Assembly: GCA_900239685.1 (NCBI GenBank)
Contig: OENT01000019.1
Location: 62,001-126,000, forward strand
DNA: 64,000 nt
Direction of reading: 5' to 3'
Source of the DNA: Rotaria macrura
Taxonomy: Eukaryota > Rotifera > Eurotatoria > Philodinida > Philodinidae
Part shown: positions 12,140-25,880 of the stretch, one piece after another
How the letters are laid out: each line of letters starts with the position of its first letter
Numbering within the stretch: the stretch's first letter is position 1
Program-made: the position numbers and the translations under genes
The notes under the pieces: model-generated
What the model was told of the DNA's origin: nothing
The model's database searches: none
What the model saw: only the letters and a program-made list of their open reading frames with translations

Positions 12140-14673
12140 TCTTGTATTTGCCTATATCTTTTCTTTTTGTCACGATCTTTTGTTCTTTTGCCATTGAATA
12201 ATTTTCTTTATCGCCAATAATAATAATAATAAAAACAAAATATGTCGTTTTTGTCTTCTGAAAATAACTATCGATTTCTCGTGCACTTCGATGTATCCTG
12301 TTGAGATTCTTGTCTGTTCTTGTAGACAATCGATGGATGGCATCTTGATGTACATAGAATAAATTCAAAAATTATTCGAACATGAAGAACTAAATCCAAA
12401 TTTGGCGAAAAACGATTTCAATTCATATATGTATGTGCAAATTATATGAGGCTTTCCATGCAATACTAATATGTTGGTGATAGATATTCATTCGATGCAG
12501 GCAAACTATGAACAATGCATTTTTGCATTTGTATATCTGTCTTTGAGTTGTGTCAGAAGTTATGATTCTCACTTACTTAGAACCTTATTCATAGATTTTG
12601 TGATGATCTTTTAAAATAAAAGATATAAATAGATACAATTATAAACAACGAAAGTTTTCAGTTCAGAGCTGACAATCAATTTTCGTGAAAACTTCTATTA
12701 GTTTATAGATAGAGGATGTATAGCTATTCTTGTTGATGCACTGTGTTGAAATAATGATAGTTCAAGTGTTCATGTATATGAATAAAAACAAAAGAGGTGA
12801 AGTTCAAAATCAAACATTAATGGATGTTTGTTTCTTCATTGAAGTTGATCGTCTACAAGGAATCATCCAATAAAATTTCTAATCTTATTCTAATTCTATC
12901 CCACATATGTGATTTATTCAATCGAGGTCATCCACAGGAGTTCAATTACAACATTTGTCGAGAGACTACATACGTATGTTTCTAAACAAAAACTTTGTTT
13001 ACATGATGCAATAGTGAACGTATGCAAAGTGAGAATAATTGTCTTGTTTGAATCGTATATAAAAGTCGGTGCTAGTGGATGTTAATATTTCTACAGTACT
13101 CACTCATTCTTCATTGAACATTGCATTGATCATGGATTGTATTTTGTTTTGTTCAATCAAACTGATTTTATAGATACGGAATCGATCAGTGTGTATTCGT
13201 ACGATTTTCAAAAAGTTTGAAGATTTGTATGAATTAAAAGTAATGGTAATATGTGATACACATACAAAGTTTTTAAAATAAAATCTGTTAACTTCCTCCC
13301 ATGTTCCATTGATGATATTGAAAGAAAACAATGAATTTATCTGTGAATTAGTACTATCAATTTTAAAAGAGTATAGCCATAATTATTATTCATTATAGAA
13401 TGCTTGTTCTCAATAGTGATCTTATTTTCTTTTTGGAAGACGTAGAAAAATATTCGAGTTGAAACGGAAGAGTTATGAAGTAATCTGTAATATTAAGTAT
13501 GACAACGTAAACATGTGAATTCAGATGGACTACATATTTGATATAATATATAAATAAGTTGCAAACCTATCATGATTACTAGATTCTTAGTGAGAAAGAG
13601 TTTTTTTTAAATTGTTTCTGTTTAGCGCAATGACATCGTTAGTTTTTTTTTCTACTTTGAATATACATCTATATTCATATTTTTAAAAACAATCTGTATC
13701 TTTGATATGAAGAACAAAAATAATTCTAGAAAAGTTTGTTGTTGTGACAGCGAGGCCGGGAAATTCTCATTCTATAAAATCTTGTGCATTTTTGTATGAG
13801 AAAAACTCAATGATGAAATATTAAATATCATTGATTTTGAATGCCTTTTAATTAAATAAACAAATTTTATCTTTTTCTTGGCAAAAATTGTTCTTATCAA
13901 TTAATAATTTTTATTGTTCGTTTTTTAATAAAACACAATCTAAAGGAATCATAAAGTATTTAGGAGAAAAATTCTAGTTTTCCCCAATACATGCTGACAG
14001 CCTTTCTTCGGAGGTTATAAAGGAGAACGGCGGATGCTTTTGAAATACGATTAAAGAACTAATAAGTGACGTGCCCGATCATAAGGTATGAACTGTTTAG
14101 TTATTGGATTTGCAGTGGGTTATAATTATTTGAAGATGATCATGAGCTGTATCTTAGAATAGATAGCTACACGCCAGCTTCTAGTGATTACTGAGAGCAG
14201 CTACGTCAGGTTTTGCATTTTAATTCCATAGAGATTGCGCTATCAGTTTTTTTCTAACAAACATGTCAAAATGAAGAGGGAAAAGGCAGAATAGCAATAC
14301 GAGGATGATGTCTGAGAAAGTTGCTTCCCTTGTCAGCAAATGTTCGATGTACAGAAAATCTGTCGGACGGTCAACATGGGGTCTTTTTCAAACACTTGTC
14401 ATAAAGTCTGTATGTGATTGATCTCGGGTCGTTTTGTCTAAGAACAAGAATTTTCAAATTCTTGAAAGAAACATCAATGATTACTCGTATGCGTATATTG
14501 TTACCATGGAATCTTCTCTCTTGTCAGATCCGTAACTTTTTTTCTCGCTTTATCATCTATGAAATATAACATGTTACGAGTAAACTGACACTTCTACATA
14601 CAATCTCTGAACGTGAGTTGTTCTCGTCAACAAATATTTCCTCATCATTCATCCAAACAGTCTCTCGTAATCA
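12140..14673. other. Intergenic, no supported gene
   Basis: A possible polyadenylation region for the protease (an AATAA-rich run near 12215-12235) opens this stretch. The remainder has only short, unconnected open frames. Confidence 0.45.
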
Positions 14674-14973
14674 ATGATTTGCAATACAATGCGGTGGTTA
14701 ATATTTTTATTGTTATTAAATATTGCATTTGGTTGGTATTTAACATCTGATGACAATCGACGAACTTATCATTTATTGAAACAACGTTCAGGTGAAGCTA
14801 ATAATGAATATGTTTGGTTTACAAGAAATATTCATGACATTGATACCAACACTGAAGATCTAAAGCAAGATCATAAACGGCAACTACAAAATTCATGGCT
14901 TTCGAAAATCTTCAATACGAACTTTGATCTAAACTATCCGCTTGTTGAAAACATTCCATATAAATCGAAGTAA
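14674..14973 (+). CDS. Small secreted protein, YxWFTR family member 1
   Basis: A single-exon frame of 99 residues. An alternative start at Met6 (14689) gives a cleaner signal peptide (MRWLIFLLLLNIAFG). The mature part is about 79 residues, charged, and without cysteines. It carries EYVWFTRNIHD near residues 46-56, and a dibasic site (HKR) precedes QLQNSWLSKIF. The gene at 17258 has the same design and the same core (KYAWFTREVHD), so the two are paralogs and this is a real gene. An AATAAA follows at 14997-15002. Function is unknown. A signal peptide, dibasic site and small size fit a peptide-hormone or effector precursor, but that is inference. Confidence 0.72.
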   Translation: MICNTMRWLIFLLLLNIAFGWYLTSDDNRRTYHLLKQRSGEANNEYVWFTRNIHDIDTNTEDLKQDHKRQLQNSWLSKIFNTNFDLNYPLVENIPYKSK

Positions 14974-17257
14974 ACTAAAAACAAGATTTGTATGCTAATA
15001 AAAGATATGCACAAGCAGTGATCTATCAATCTGAATATAATGATTCTTCTGTGTTTTCTTCAAATCGAATAACTTGAACTATTGTTATTTTTTCCTTAGC
15101 TTGTTAGAACGAGTTCTGATCAATATTTTATTCTACGAAAGAAGTACAATTAAAAGAAAATCATGCATGTATCTGTCTGCAATAGTAACTTATTTGAATT
15201 AAGAAAATGAATTTCTATCACAATCACTTCCAAGAGAACCGTTACATAAGGTTAATAGATTCCCTAATGCATAGATTAATTTTTTTCTTCTGTTTTTATT
15301 CAAATGAATAAAGTCCGTTAGGTATCAGAACATACATTTGTGGCATTTTATCATAAATTTAGTATTCGCTTAAGGGTTTCTCATTTTTGCCTAAATATAT
15401 ATATATATATACATATATGCAGCAGAAGAATAGTTCATCGGTTTATAAAAAAAATGAGAAAAGTTCATTTTTAATATTATATTCATCTAATTCATTTTTC
15501 CTTACTTGTTTGATTCAGACATGTCAGCTAACTAATGCAATTCATAATTTTCTTCTGTTACAAACTAATTCTCATCTGTCAAATACATGTTCAGACATGT
15601 ATAAAAGCCGAATGTTTTAACGTATTCATCGATAACTTCATATATTGCTGAAAAATCTTTCAAAAAAAAAAACAACTACACGTTTTTCTATTCATTTAAG
15701 TACGCTTAGACTAAAAAGAAATATTATGCTAGTAATTGTTTTCAAATCATTCGAAATCTATTTTATGATTTTGCCGGTGCTAAATAACACTAACCGATAG
15801 TATTGTAATCAGGATGAAAAGTTCTATTCACTCACTGAATTTCAAAATAACTAAATATAAAAAAATATATATCGAGTGATTCATATAGTATGAACAATGA
15901 TGCATGTTTACAGGTAATTTATAAATTTAGATATATCTATTAGTATATTCTTCTGTATGATACCATCAATGTTCGCAATCGATAAATGGAATATCTAGAA
16001 TAATGACTAGATTTCTATTAAAATAATACTTCAGCTTCATCTGAGAGAGAGAGAGAGAAATGCTCCATATGAGAAAAATTCAAACTCTTCGTAAAATTAC
16101 CCTCACATTGAGTTTGATAGAGACCTCATGAAAATTGGACTTCTGAGTACTGAAATTGAGTTCCATATAAAGTGAACTATTTAAGTTAATCTGAGACAAA
16201 AGCAGAGCACACAACAGCCAGAAGAATATTAGTAGATAAATTAGTAACACGACATGATGGCTTTGAAACATGCGTGGGAATATCTTTTAAAGATTTGCTA
16301 CGTAAATGAGAGCATTTATATTCGCCTTTCTTAGTGATTATTATATGTAATATTTTAACTGCACAATAAGAAACTTAGAATATCGAATGGATGCTCTCCA
16401 CTTAGGATGGTGGGTCTTGATAGAAATTCATAATTGTTTTGTTTTATTTTTCAATATCGGATTGTATATGAAAACAAATTCAAAAAACATACTAGTAATC
16501 TAACGAAGAGTCAAGTATTCTAGAGATCTACTCCAATGCTTACAAAATGTTGTGATGTCAGAACACATGAACAATCCATTTTAAAAGTGGTATTCGAGTT
16601 TTCAGGGAAATCGTTTATGGGTTTTATCATTAATACGATATTTATATTGATAAAATAGTAAATGATCTATTCGTTTGTATTTGCCATTGAATGGTATTTT
16701 ATTAGGTGGTATCAAAGTTTCAACAATGACCAACGTCGCAGACAATGTATAGAACAACACTATCGCACTATAGTTTCATAAAGCAGCTCTATCTACTTTA
16801 AACATTCAATTGCATTTCTCTAAGTGTGTTCTATCAACTGTCAATGCAATAAGATAAAGTCCTCCAAGAATGTATTACTAAGCTGTATTGAATTATGATT
16901 CGATAAACATATATATATATATATATTGTGTGAAGTGAATCTCAGCATATATTTTATTTAAAACATACGTTTAATACCATTAATATATATTGTTCTGTAT
17001 ATTTATACTTGCTGGTATTGATTCATTTGTCTTTACTTTGAACTACCTGATAATTTTGTTTGAAGAAAAATGACTGACACGTCAACAAATAAGCCAACCT
17101 TCATATATTTTTCTTGCGTGATATTTATTCGGACTGTTGTTTCTATGATAAAAATAATTCTCGGTAATATAAAATGATACGTTTTTTCTCTTTCATTTGC
17201 ACATTTATTGTGAAACCAAATCTGACAAGTAGGTTTTTCTCCACGTTTATTCTAACA
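14974..17257. other. Spacer between the two secreted-protein paralogs
   Basis: About 2.3 kb without a supported gene. It has (TA)n runs at about 15396-15412 and 16910-16925 and a (GA)n run near 16041-16058. I looked for a third copy of the YxWFTR core and saw none. Confidence 0.45.
14997..15002 (+). terminator. AATAAA polyadenylation signal
   Basis: AATAAA lies 24 bases after the stop codon of the 14674 gene and would give a very short 3'UTR. Confidence 0.5.
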
Positions 17258-17560
17258 ATGATCTCGTCCGGCATGCAGTGTATTACCCAAATCATGTTCA
17301 TTGTTTTATTATTAAATGTTATATTTGTTGTCTGCGATGAGAAGTATGAATATCAAGTTCCGCAACCATTAAACCATCCACGAGCACTTGACAGTGCTTA
17401 TAAATATGCCTGGTTTACAAGAGAAGTTCATGATGATATGAACAATGATGAATTTAGGACACATGAAGAACAACAATTATCTCCACAAAAAATACTTCGA
17501 ATGAAAATGCTCAAAAATCTTTTCAATCGAAAAAATCTCAACAACGATGAATCTTTGTGA
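17258..17560 (+). CDS. Small secreted protein, YxWFTR family member 2
   Basis: The frame is open from 17174, but the Met at 17258 (or 17273) places a standard signal peptide at the start (CITQIMFIVLLLNVIFVVC), so I prefer it; this gives 100 residues. The mature part begins near DEKYEYQ, contains KYAWFTREVHDD about 30 residues later and ends in a basic, helix-prone tail (ILRMKMLKNLFNRK). It shares with the 14674 gene the signal peptide, single exon, core motif position and length. No cysteines remain after the signal peptide. Two AATAAA signals lie at 17608 and 17618. The two genes look like a tandem duplication that has diverged strongly outside the core. Function is unknown. Confidence 0.72.
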   Translation: MISSGMQCITQIMFIVLLLNVIFVVCDEKYEYQVPQPLNHPRALDSAYKYAWFTREVHDDMNNDEFRTHEEQQLSPQKILRMKMLKNLFNRKNLNNDESL

Positions 17561-20500
17561 GCGTCGAATGAAAAACATTAGAAACGAAGTTTTACATTTT
17601 ATGAAAAAATAAAATTCAATAAAAATAACATTCAAATAATACTGTTCTTTTCAAACATAGCAGAGAATTTCATTGATTTTAAATATTTCAAATCATTCTA
17701 ATAATTTATATGAAGAATAAAAGTAATCGAAACACAGTTACTATTTCGAAAAGGATACGATGGGATACAGCATTAATTTGAAAGCAACAAGACTAAATAC
17801 ATATGTATATTTGAAAAGCTTTTTGCATGCTGAAATCAAAACAAAGTTCATATTATGAATAGTCTGACTCGGTAGAACTACTCATAAATGTAATCTGTCT
17901 TCTATAGGACATCATTAAATCAGAAAATGGACGTACCATTCTATGCAACTGGAGTATATGATCTAAAGAAGGAACATCCTGTTTTACTTAATTTCATGTT
18001 TTTTTTCATTGATATTAACTAAAAATGAAAAACATTATATTTGTTTAAGCTGATTATAATGAACAAATATAAACTGCATGTGTTTGTACTTTCATAGTCA
18101 TAGGCTATAGTATTAAGATTTTTTAAGTATCAATCATGCCTTTTTGTGAAGTTGAATCTTAGGCTATGGATGTCAATGTTGATGAGAATGAAGCAAAGAA
18201 GTATAAACATGGTTAGAACCACACTAGATTCAACACAAGCACATACTCTTTGCTACATCTTAGTACTGCTTCACACTTCTCAACGCCTCTCCGTAAGTCG
18301 TAAATTTTTTTGTTTCTTCTAAATTTTGAATAGTTTTTCTATGGAGACAAGAATCGCTATACAGCTATGAAAGAGCAATAGAATCAAATATCTCTTTTCG
18401 AAAAAATAGAGGTATCAACGCTCTGTTTTTTGAAGTATCAGTATACAGGTCACTTTCATAGGAAGTTTATCTCGATTCAAGGATAAATGTAAATAATCAG
18501 TCGAACGTATTGACAAAGACATGGTTTGGATAGTGAGAACAACGAAGTTTCATGAAGTGAATTACACAACAAAGACATATTTCCTTAAGTATTAAAATCT
18601 ACCTTGAAATAGACAGATCGATAATTATACACCCTATGTTCATGTCCTTCAACTGATTCATCACAGATTATCAACTGCAATCGAAAAGTGTCAATCGTTA
18701 TCAATTCTATTGAAATCTTCTCAACACTAATAGTATCCATCGTTTTATTTCTTTGAAAAAAAATTAAATGGGACAGTTCGAATTTTTTGATAATACTAAG
18801 CTGTTCATATATAAACAAAATTGACTTAATCAAATAATCACTCGAGAAAACTAATTCATTTCATAAAGATGATCATATTATGAAGGTCATTGATGTATTT
18901 CTTTGTTTTATTCAACCTTTAATATATGGTAACACTCCTGAGTAATGACAGGTAACATGAGAGTGTATTAAAGATGTGTACAAAGTAGAAGAAAAGGAAA
19001 TAACGTAACGAATAGCTCTAAATAGCATACAGGAAGAGTTTCGAGATGGATGATACAAAATAATAGATGTCTCACATTTAAATTAATGATTAGACTCCTG
19101 TCAGATGAGAAGCAGCGATTGGTATTTGTCTTTCAATCGTTTTATTTCGATGATCGGCGAACGAATCAATGAAATACATCCCAAGACAAATTATTGTTAA
19201 AAAACGAGAAGAAGTCTAGGTCAGATGAGTACACATTTTATAGAACTATGTCAAGTTGTAAGTCGTGGGATAAAGTTCTCTGGTGAATCTTCATGATCGG
19301 TTGAAACTATGTTCCACGGCATGATCGAACAAAATATGATGAACTAAACTTGTTGCCGTTCTAAAATTTCTTACTGATGTAATTTTCTGGATATTGTTAT
19401 GCAAAGCAGCACGAGGAAAAATTTCGGCGATGTACTGATCGTGCAAAGCGAAACAAGGACTTAAGTATGAGCTATACGTTTCAGTGTAGTTGTTAGCATG
19501 ATTTTACTCCTGTATTTCATTTACATATTCATCTAACAAGCCCCACTCTTTGTGACAATAATCTCTTGTTCGATTATACTATCGCTGATTCGAATCGAAC
19601 TTGAGAGAGATTTTTTGAGGGGGAAATGATAACGAATAATAATGTTTAGCCACAGTAGGTGCCTGTTTGTTTTGATGATTATGGAAATAGCTTTCGAGAT
19701 TAAGCAAGTATTTTCTGACATTGATACATAGTAAAATTATAATTAGATATAATAGTCATAAATGCATCAACAAAAATCAATACGATCTTGTGAAAAAATT
19801 GTATGAACATGGAATTTATTTGTTTCTATATTGAAATAGCTTTGTACAGTTGTCTGAGATGCTTCGAAATTCAAATTTTTTGGGATTATTTAAAAAAAAA
19901 GATGAGCCATTTCTTTTCGCTTAATGTGACCTCATGGCTGTTATTACTTGCTGTTCATGTTCTGTTCTTGGTGTTGGCTATTTAATTTATGCCAGCTAAA
20001 TAATTCACTTAATAATTTGTTATGAGTTAATATTCATATCGTCAATCAGTTTTGTGTTTGCGTTTTAGGACATTCATAGAAAATTAAATACTGAATATCT
20101 TTTGATATTTGCACTCACTTATTTTCACAAAATATTTTTTTTTCAGTCAATCCCATTTCAAATAAGTACTTCGTACATGTTGATACCCTGTTTTATTCAA
20201 AATAGAATAGAAAGAGAACAACAAAAACTAGGTAGATGAATCTTAAAATAATGTCAACATTGCTTTCAGTATGAATTTGATTTCATATTAATACTATCAT
20301 TCATATAAAATAGTGATTCGATTGAATATTTCTGTTTTTTGACAAATCAACCTCTAATTTGTGCCAATATCATAGCAAGTAGAAATCAGTCGGACAACGA
20401 TAAAAAGTCATGGCACTTCGATGAAGATGAAAGTATACATGAGAATTCTATTGGTTTCCATTTCCCGTTTGCATGTTCAATTTTTTCAAAGTTTCTCAAA

Positions 20501-23500
20501 TAGCCATCACTCAACAACAAATCAAGCAATGCAAACATAACTACTTGTTCCTTGACACTACAGTAAGGGCATGGATTTTTCTAAAAAGAGCAATGAAAAT
20601 TTACTTTCAATGTGACCTAATGAACGTGTAAATTGAAAATCATCAAAGAAGAATTCTTTCACACAAGACTTGTTCGTTCCTCTGTAATCGATTACTGAAT
20701 TCCAGCGTATCAAAAAAAAACTGTTGGAGTGATGTGATAAAAGTGGACGGTTACGGTTCTTGATTGTAGTAATCGAGATAACTGCGAGTGATCAGATTCA
20801 ATAAAAATTGAATGAATCTCTTGAAAGCTATAGTTGTTTTCGTTGGTGTCTAGTTGGATTTATCCAACATCCACTTTTACTGAGTAGCTTGAAGGCATGT
20901 TGCAAATGGCAACGTATCAAATTGAATGGTTTCAAAGTTATGCAACAGATAGTGAGTGTTCATCTGCATCAAATATTATCGTTTTTGATGTGTTGGACGA
21001 TACGCATGCATCGAGGATCAAATTTGATAGAGATACATGCTGACAAGAAATAAGAGAAATCATCTACAGTCATAAAATCGACCTCTAAGAGATAGTCCAA
21101 TCCACTTAAAAGTTCTTGAGAAACTGTTCTTCGAAAGAGTCAAATAGATTTAAAAAGCATTTCTTTCACATTGCAAAAGATTCTTGATGAAAAGTACTAG
21201 AGTGCAATAATTTGTTTATAGAGGGCTTACACTGTGACTGAAAACAGAAACAATGCTTAACGTAACTGTTCGTAATACTAGCTTCAATTGTTGGTAGTAT
21301 GACATCTGGCTTACAGATACTCGCCCAATAGTTAATAAGAAAATAACAATAGCAGAGAAATTTGAATGGCATCGAAAGTAATTACACTGAATATGCTATT
21401 GGCTAACAAAACTAAATATAATGTATGTGTCTTTGTCATGACTAGTCTCTCTTTAAGATGAGCACTGTTCGTTAATCTTAATCCAAGCTACCGTAAAGCG
21501 ATGGCAATATATATATACATATATATATATATATACTAAAATTGATAATTATGACTTTATATGATTTACAGAATAATTGAATAGAAAGTTGGAGCCTTAC
21601 TTGTAGAACTTATTGTGTGGAAATAATTAACTGGACGTGTTTAGATCCAAACATCATTGAGAAAATTTTCTCAAATTCAATGAGAATTTTTTTCGTATTT
21701 CATGCCTTTCAAGTCGCATCAGATACAAAATGAAATAGAAATCAAATTTAGATTTACAAGATCTTCTCGTATGAAAATGTTGTGCTCTACACAGAATATT
21801 GAATATTATTTTTCAAAAAACATTTTCATATTTGTAATCTCACTAGGCAACCGAGGTACTACGGTATTTTGTTTCTTCAATTGAAAACGAAAGTCTTTCA
21901 TAGATTAAAACTTGAACTAGACTGACATACCAGTGCATAGTTCATAGATTACAGCTTACTATAAATTTGATCTTTACAAAAATCTATCGAAAATCTATTG
22001 CTAGACATTCAGTTTTCACGCATTTTCATTCTATGCAACAGCATCATGAGCTTTTCAAACCTGTCACAAACGCATAATATACAGTTAATTATTCACTGAG
22101 ATCAACTGCTTTTAATTTAGGATAATTAAAAATCAACTGATTTTAAGTGAAACTATTTCAGCAACTGTAGTTGAACAATTATGTACTTAGTAGTCTTTTG
22201 ACGTTGTCATCGAGAGGAAGAACTTTACTAGAAAACAGAGCAGAGAATTTTGTAATGCGAAGAATTCTGCAGAGATAGTTGAATCAACTTACTACTTCAA
22301 TCAATTTATCTTTTCTAATTCTTTCATTTTTTTCGTTTATTATCTAACAAGACAATTTACACAAGATATTCATCTCAAAATATTTTGTTCTCCGTTTAGA
22401 TGCACCAAAACAACATACAAACAATCATAGATTACATGAATTCAAAATGGTAGGTCTGGTCCTAACTCGCAGTGCGAATAAAATAGCAGCAGTAATATCG
22501 ACTCTTCTTTCTCAAGAAAATTCGAGAAAACATTCAAGTCTCATTGATTACAAAAAGGGACCCAACACGAACTCAGTTACATACGAAGAGTTTTCATCAC
22601 TATTCTATTCTAATGTACTTCAATCATATACAAACGTGAGTGTCAGCTTGGTACAATCGTGAATGTTACAAAGTCATTCAAAGTAAGATTGATTTAAATT
22701 TATCTTTTCTGCAAGATGTCGATATTGTCTTCTAGAAAAAAAAACCTTTTATGGCGAATGATTAAAAATTAACTTTCATGAAGGAATAATGAGTCGAAGG
22801 GAACACCGTGAAATGAATCGATCTTGTTCAATTCTCGGATATTTTAAATATAGAATGTATAAAAGAAAATCATTGCAAACGTTCTAAGAAAATAACGAGT
22901 CTTTTCTTCTCTCTTCACAACGTCTACTACGTTGAAAGGATCATCGTAGTTCACAAGTATTTTTTCATGCTTCAAATTTCGATTTTATCATCTATTGTTC
23001 ATCTTGTCACATCGTATAATGTAATCTCTTAGATTTATAAAATTTTTCACATAAGATATTGATTGTTTTTCTTTGAAGCATGTCACATATTCTCTATGAT
23101 ATCGTTCTTTTTCATTATCTACACTAATCAAGTTTAAAATCTCACAGTAGATCGAATAGCCAAGCTAAATTTTTTTCTTGAAGATAATTATCTTTTCAAT
23201 TACGTTCAGGCATGATAAGAAAAACCGAGTTTAGAATCTCAAACCTATGCTCAAAACTATACTGCGGCATAGAGTAATAATTTCTTTCCAGTTGTGCAGC
23301 AAAACAATTTTTATATTTCAGCAAAGCCCACAGATGTCTCTCAAAAATAATATAGAGTAGACTATAGTTCACAATTGACACTAAAAAAATTTCCGTTTCT
23401 GTCTCTAATCACTTCGATTAAGCAAGAGTTATAATTGATCATTGAACGTATCCTTGAATAGGCGTTCTATCGTGACATCATTGAGTCGGGCTCGAATACA

Positions 23501-23956
23501 CAAGTATATTTGTCGGAGTTTCACCGACACGCACTTAAAGTCTATTGTATTTTCTATCTTTTCAGTAGTACGTACAAGACCATCAATTGCAGCATCAGAA
23601 AAACAACAACAATTCATAAAACACAAAATGCGGAATACATATGAACGAGAGAAAAAAAACCAACGAACACACGCAAACGAACAAACTAATCCGTATTTTA
23701 TAAGATAAATTCATATTTTTTTAAAATAAAATACGTTTTGTGTTTTGGTTATCGTCTTCATCGTATGATGTTTCAATCCCCAAATCATGGTTAGTTAGAT
23801 ATACGAATAAACAAATGAAAAGTACAACAGAAATTGAAAAGAAAAAGAAAAAGAAAATGAATCAAGAGTAAGAGAGAAAATTCAAGTCTTATAGAAATCG
23901 TTTCATTTGATGTTCAGTAGATAAAAAATTTAGATTTTTTATTCTCCATCTTTCAT
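17561..23956. other. Gene-poor stretch
   Basis: About 6.4 kb with only short open frames and no coherent exon chains. A 39-codon open run near 20384-20503 and a 71-codon frame at 22447-22662 were inspected and are not supported. An (AT)n run lies at about 21509-21535. Confidence 0.4.
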
Positions 23957-25033
23957 CTAATGCCCATCATCGTGGTCATCTTGTTGATGTCCTGAATTAC
24001 TACCGCCACCACTTTGTCCGTCGCGTGTATCAGGTTCGGTACAATCACGGGCGAAGTGACCTGGCTTCGAGCATCGGTAGCAATTACCTCCACCACCACC
24101 GCCACCACCTTAAAAATAGTAATACAGAACGTTTTCCACATCTTCTTTTTCACAAAACCATGCATAACGTACCTCGGTTACTGCGGAAACCGCCACCACC
24201 GCCACCACCATAACTATTTGAACGTGGTTCGACACAATCACGACTGATATGACCTGAAGTAAAAATGAATTTTCAATGAAATATATTTCATTCGGAATTC
24301 AATCTAACCTTGTTGATTGCAATTATAGCATACACTTTGCTGACTATCCGATGGACAATCACGAGCAAAATGACCTGTTTGGTTACAGCGGTAACTAAAG
24401 ACAATGATCATAATATTAATACAAATGAATTCTGTATAAATGTGTCTATATAGATATCTTACCAACGACTACCTGATCTGTCATAATTTGAACCACCACC
24501 GCCACCACCACCACCACCGTAGCCTCCTCCACGACCTGAACCACCTAAACAAAAAAAAGTCAATTGTAGAGATATAATTTCTTCTCGATTCTGTTTACAA
24601 TCCATAATTTTATTTTCCTATCTAAACTGTAGAAACAGTTTATGACTCCTTTACGAAAGATACTGACCGTATGAACCACCTCGTCCTCCATACGAACCAC
24701 CACCACCACCTCCTCCACCGAACGAACCTATAAATATAACATTGAATATTTCAAATGCTAGAAGTCGCGCTAAATCGAACCTCGTCCCCGACTATATCCA
24801 CCACGTGAACCTAGGTAAATTCAAGAAAAAAAGAAACGACTATAATTTTTTCAAGAAGATCCATGACGCTTACCACCTCCGCCACCACCACCACCATCGC
24901 CATCCGGACATTCTCGAGCAAAATGACCAGGCTATAAAATACGTGATTTTCATGAAAAACCAAGATTCGATACACGAACTCAAAAAAATCTTACTTGATT
25001 GCATTTGTAACATAAACTTGCTCTGGAACTCAT
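23957..25033 (-). CDS. CNBP-like glycine-rich zinc-knuckle RNA/ssDNA-binding protein
   Basis: Eight minus-strand exons (24995-25033, 24874-24931, 24781-24810, 24668-24727, 24463-24544, 24309-24394, 24173-24253, 23957-24108) join in phase to 195 residues. Four CCHC knuckles (C-x2-C-x4-H-x4-C) are present: CYKCNQPGHFAREC at residues 8-21, then CYRCNQTGHFARDC, CYNCNQQGHISRDC and CYRCSKPGHFARDC. Runs of Gly with RGG/SYGG repeats separate them. The tail is acidic (HQQDDHDDGH). CNBP/Gis2-type proteins bind single-stranded nucleic acid and act in translation control; those usually have seven knuckles, so this is a short, Gly-rich relative. Exon 3 is only 30 nt, and most introns split a GGT glycine codon after its first G. 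The gene is divergent from the 25881 gene. Confidence 0.9.
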
Positions 25034-25880
25034 CTTTGATGTTATGATTTCCTTTTGATGTTAATTACCTTTAGTTTTTCTTCTACTACTTCACTCTCCT
25101 ACACGCCCCACTTGCCTCAACACCAACTTGTCTCCCTAATCTACAATAAAAAAAGAGAAAAACATCCATGACTCACGTGTAACAAACTTTTTTTAAGCAA
25201 GGCCTCCTAGCAGTAGTTTCGATTAACTAGATTAAATTGATAGTTTGCAAATTAGGATTATCAAATTGACTATTATTATTATTATACTTGTTGGAAAAAA
25301 AACGAGGATATTCTTATATAATACTTTGAGTGAAGGTCATATCGCGTGCACTGATAGTTATAGATACTATGCATTCTCTCACTTATGGCCATCAAGTCAT
25401 TTATTATTTTGTCTGTTTGAAAGAATGGAAAAGAAAAAGATAAATTCGGATGAAATGAAAGACAAAAGAAAAACGAAACTAAATATAAAACATTCTACTA
25501 TAATGGTGTCTGGTATAGTAACCAATTGTAATAGATAGTACATACAAAGAAAAAAAACAAAACAACGTAGTATGCATGTGTAATATTGAATACAACGATA
25601 TAGTTGTGCCTTCATTCTATCGCTTTCTATAGCAAATGCATTTGTGTGTTACAAATATGGACGAATGACTAGCAATAACTTCATCGGTCGATGAATAGAC
25701 CATTCTTTGAACAGGGCAAAAGAGAAGAAAAATTTGTCTTTGTCTGAAGATTTTAAAATATTTCGATTGGGAAACAAAAGAAAAACGGTTGTGTCCGAAA
25801 TTGATCAAATATAAGACACGATCGATAGTCAGTTATTTTTCTATTTTTTCTTCATTCAATCGTCAGATTAAACATAACTA
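25034..25880. promoter_or_regulatory. Shared upstream region of two divergent genes
   Basis: This 847-bp gap separates the start of the minus-strand zinc-knuckle gene from the plus-strand 25881 gene and should hold both promoters. I see no unambiguous TATA box, CpG-rich patch or conserved element; the assignment rests only on position. Confidence 0.35.

Noticed and set aside
20384-20503. 39-codon open run with coding-like composition (KKSWHFDEDES)
   Set aside because: Too short, starts after a stop without a good acceptor and connects to nothing downstream.
22447-22662. 71-codon plus-strand frame
   Set aside because: No signal peptide, domain, polyadenylation context or linked exons; length is within chance for this composition.
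24014-24247. Plus-strand His/Pro-rich open frames across 24.0-24.25 kb
   Set aside because: They are antisense shadows of the GGT glycine runs in the zinc-knuckle gene.
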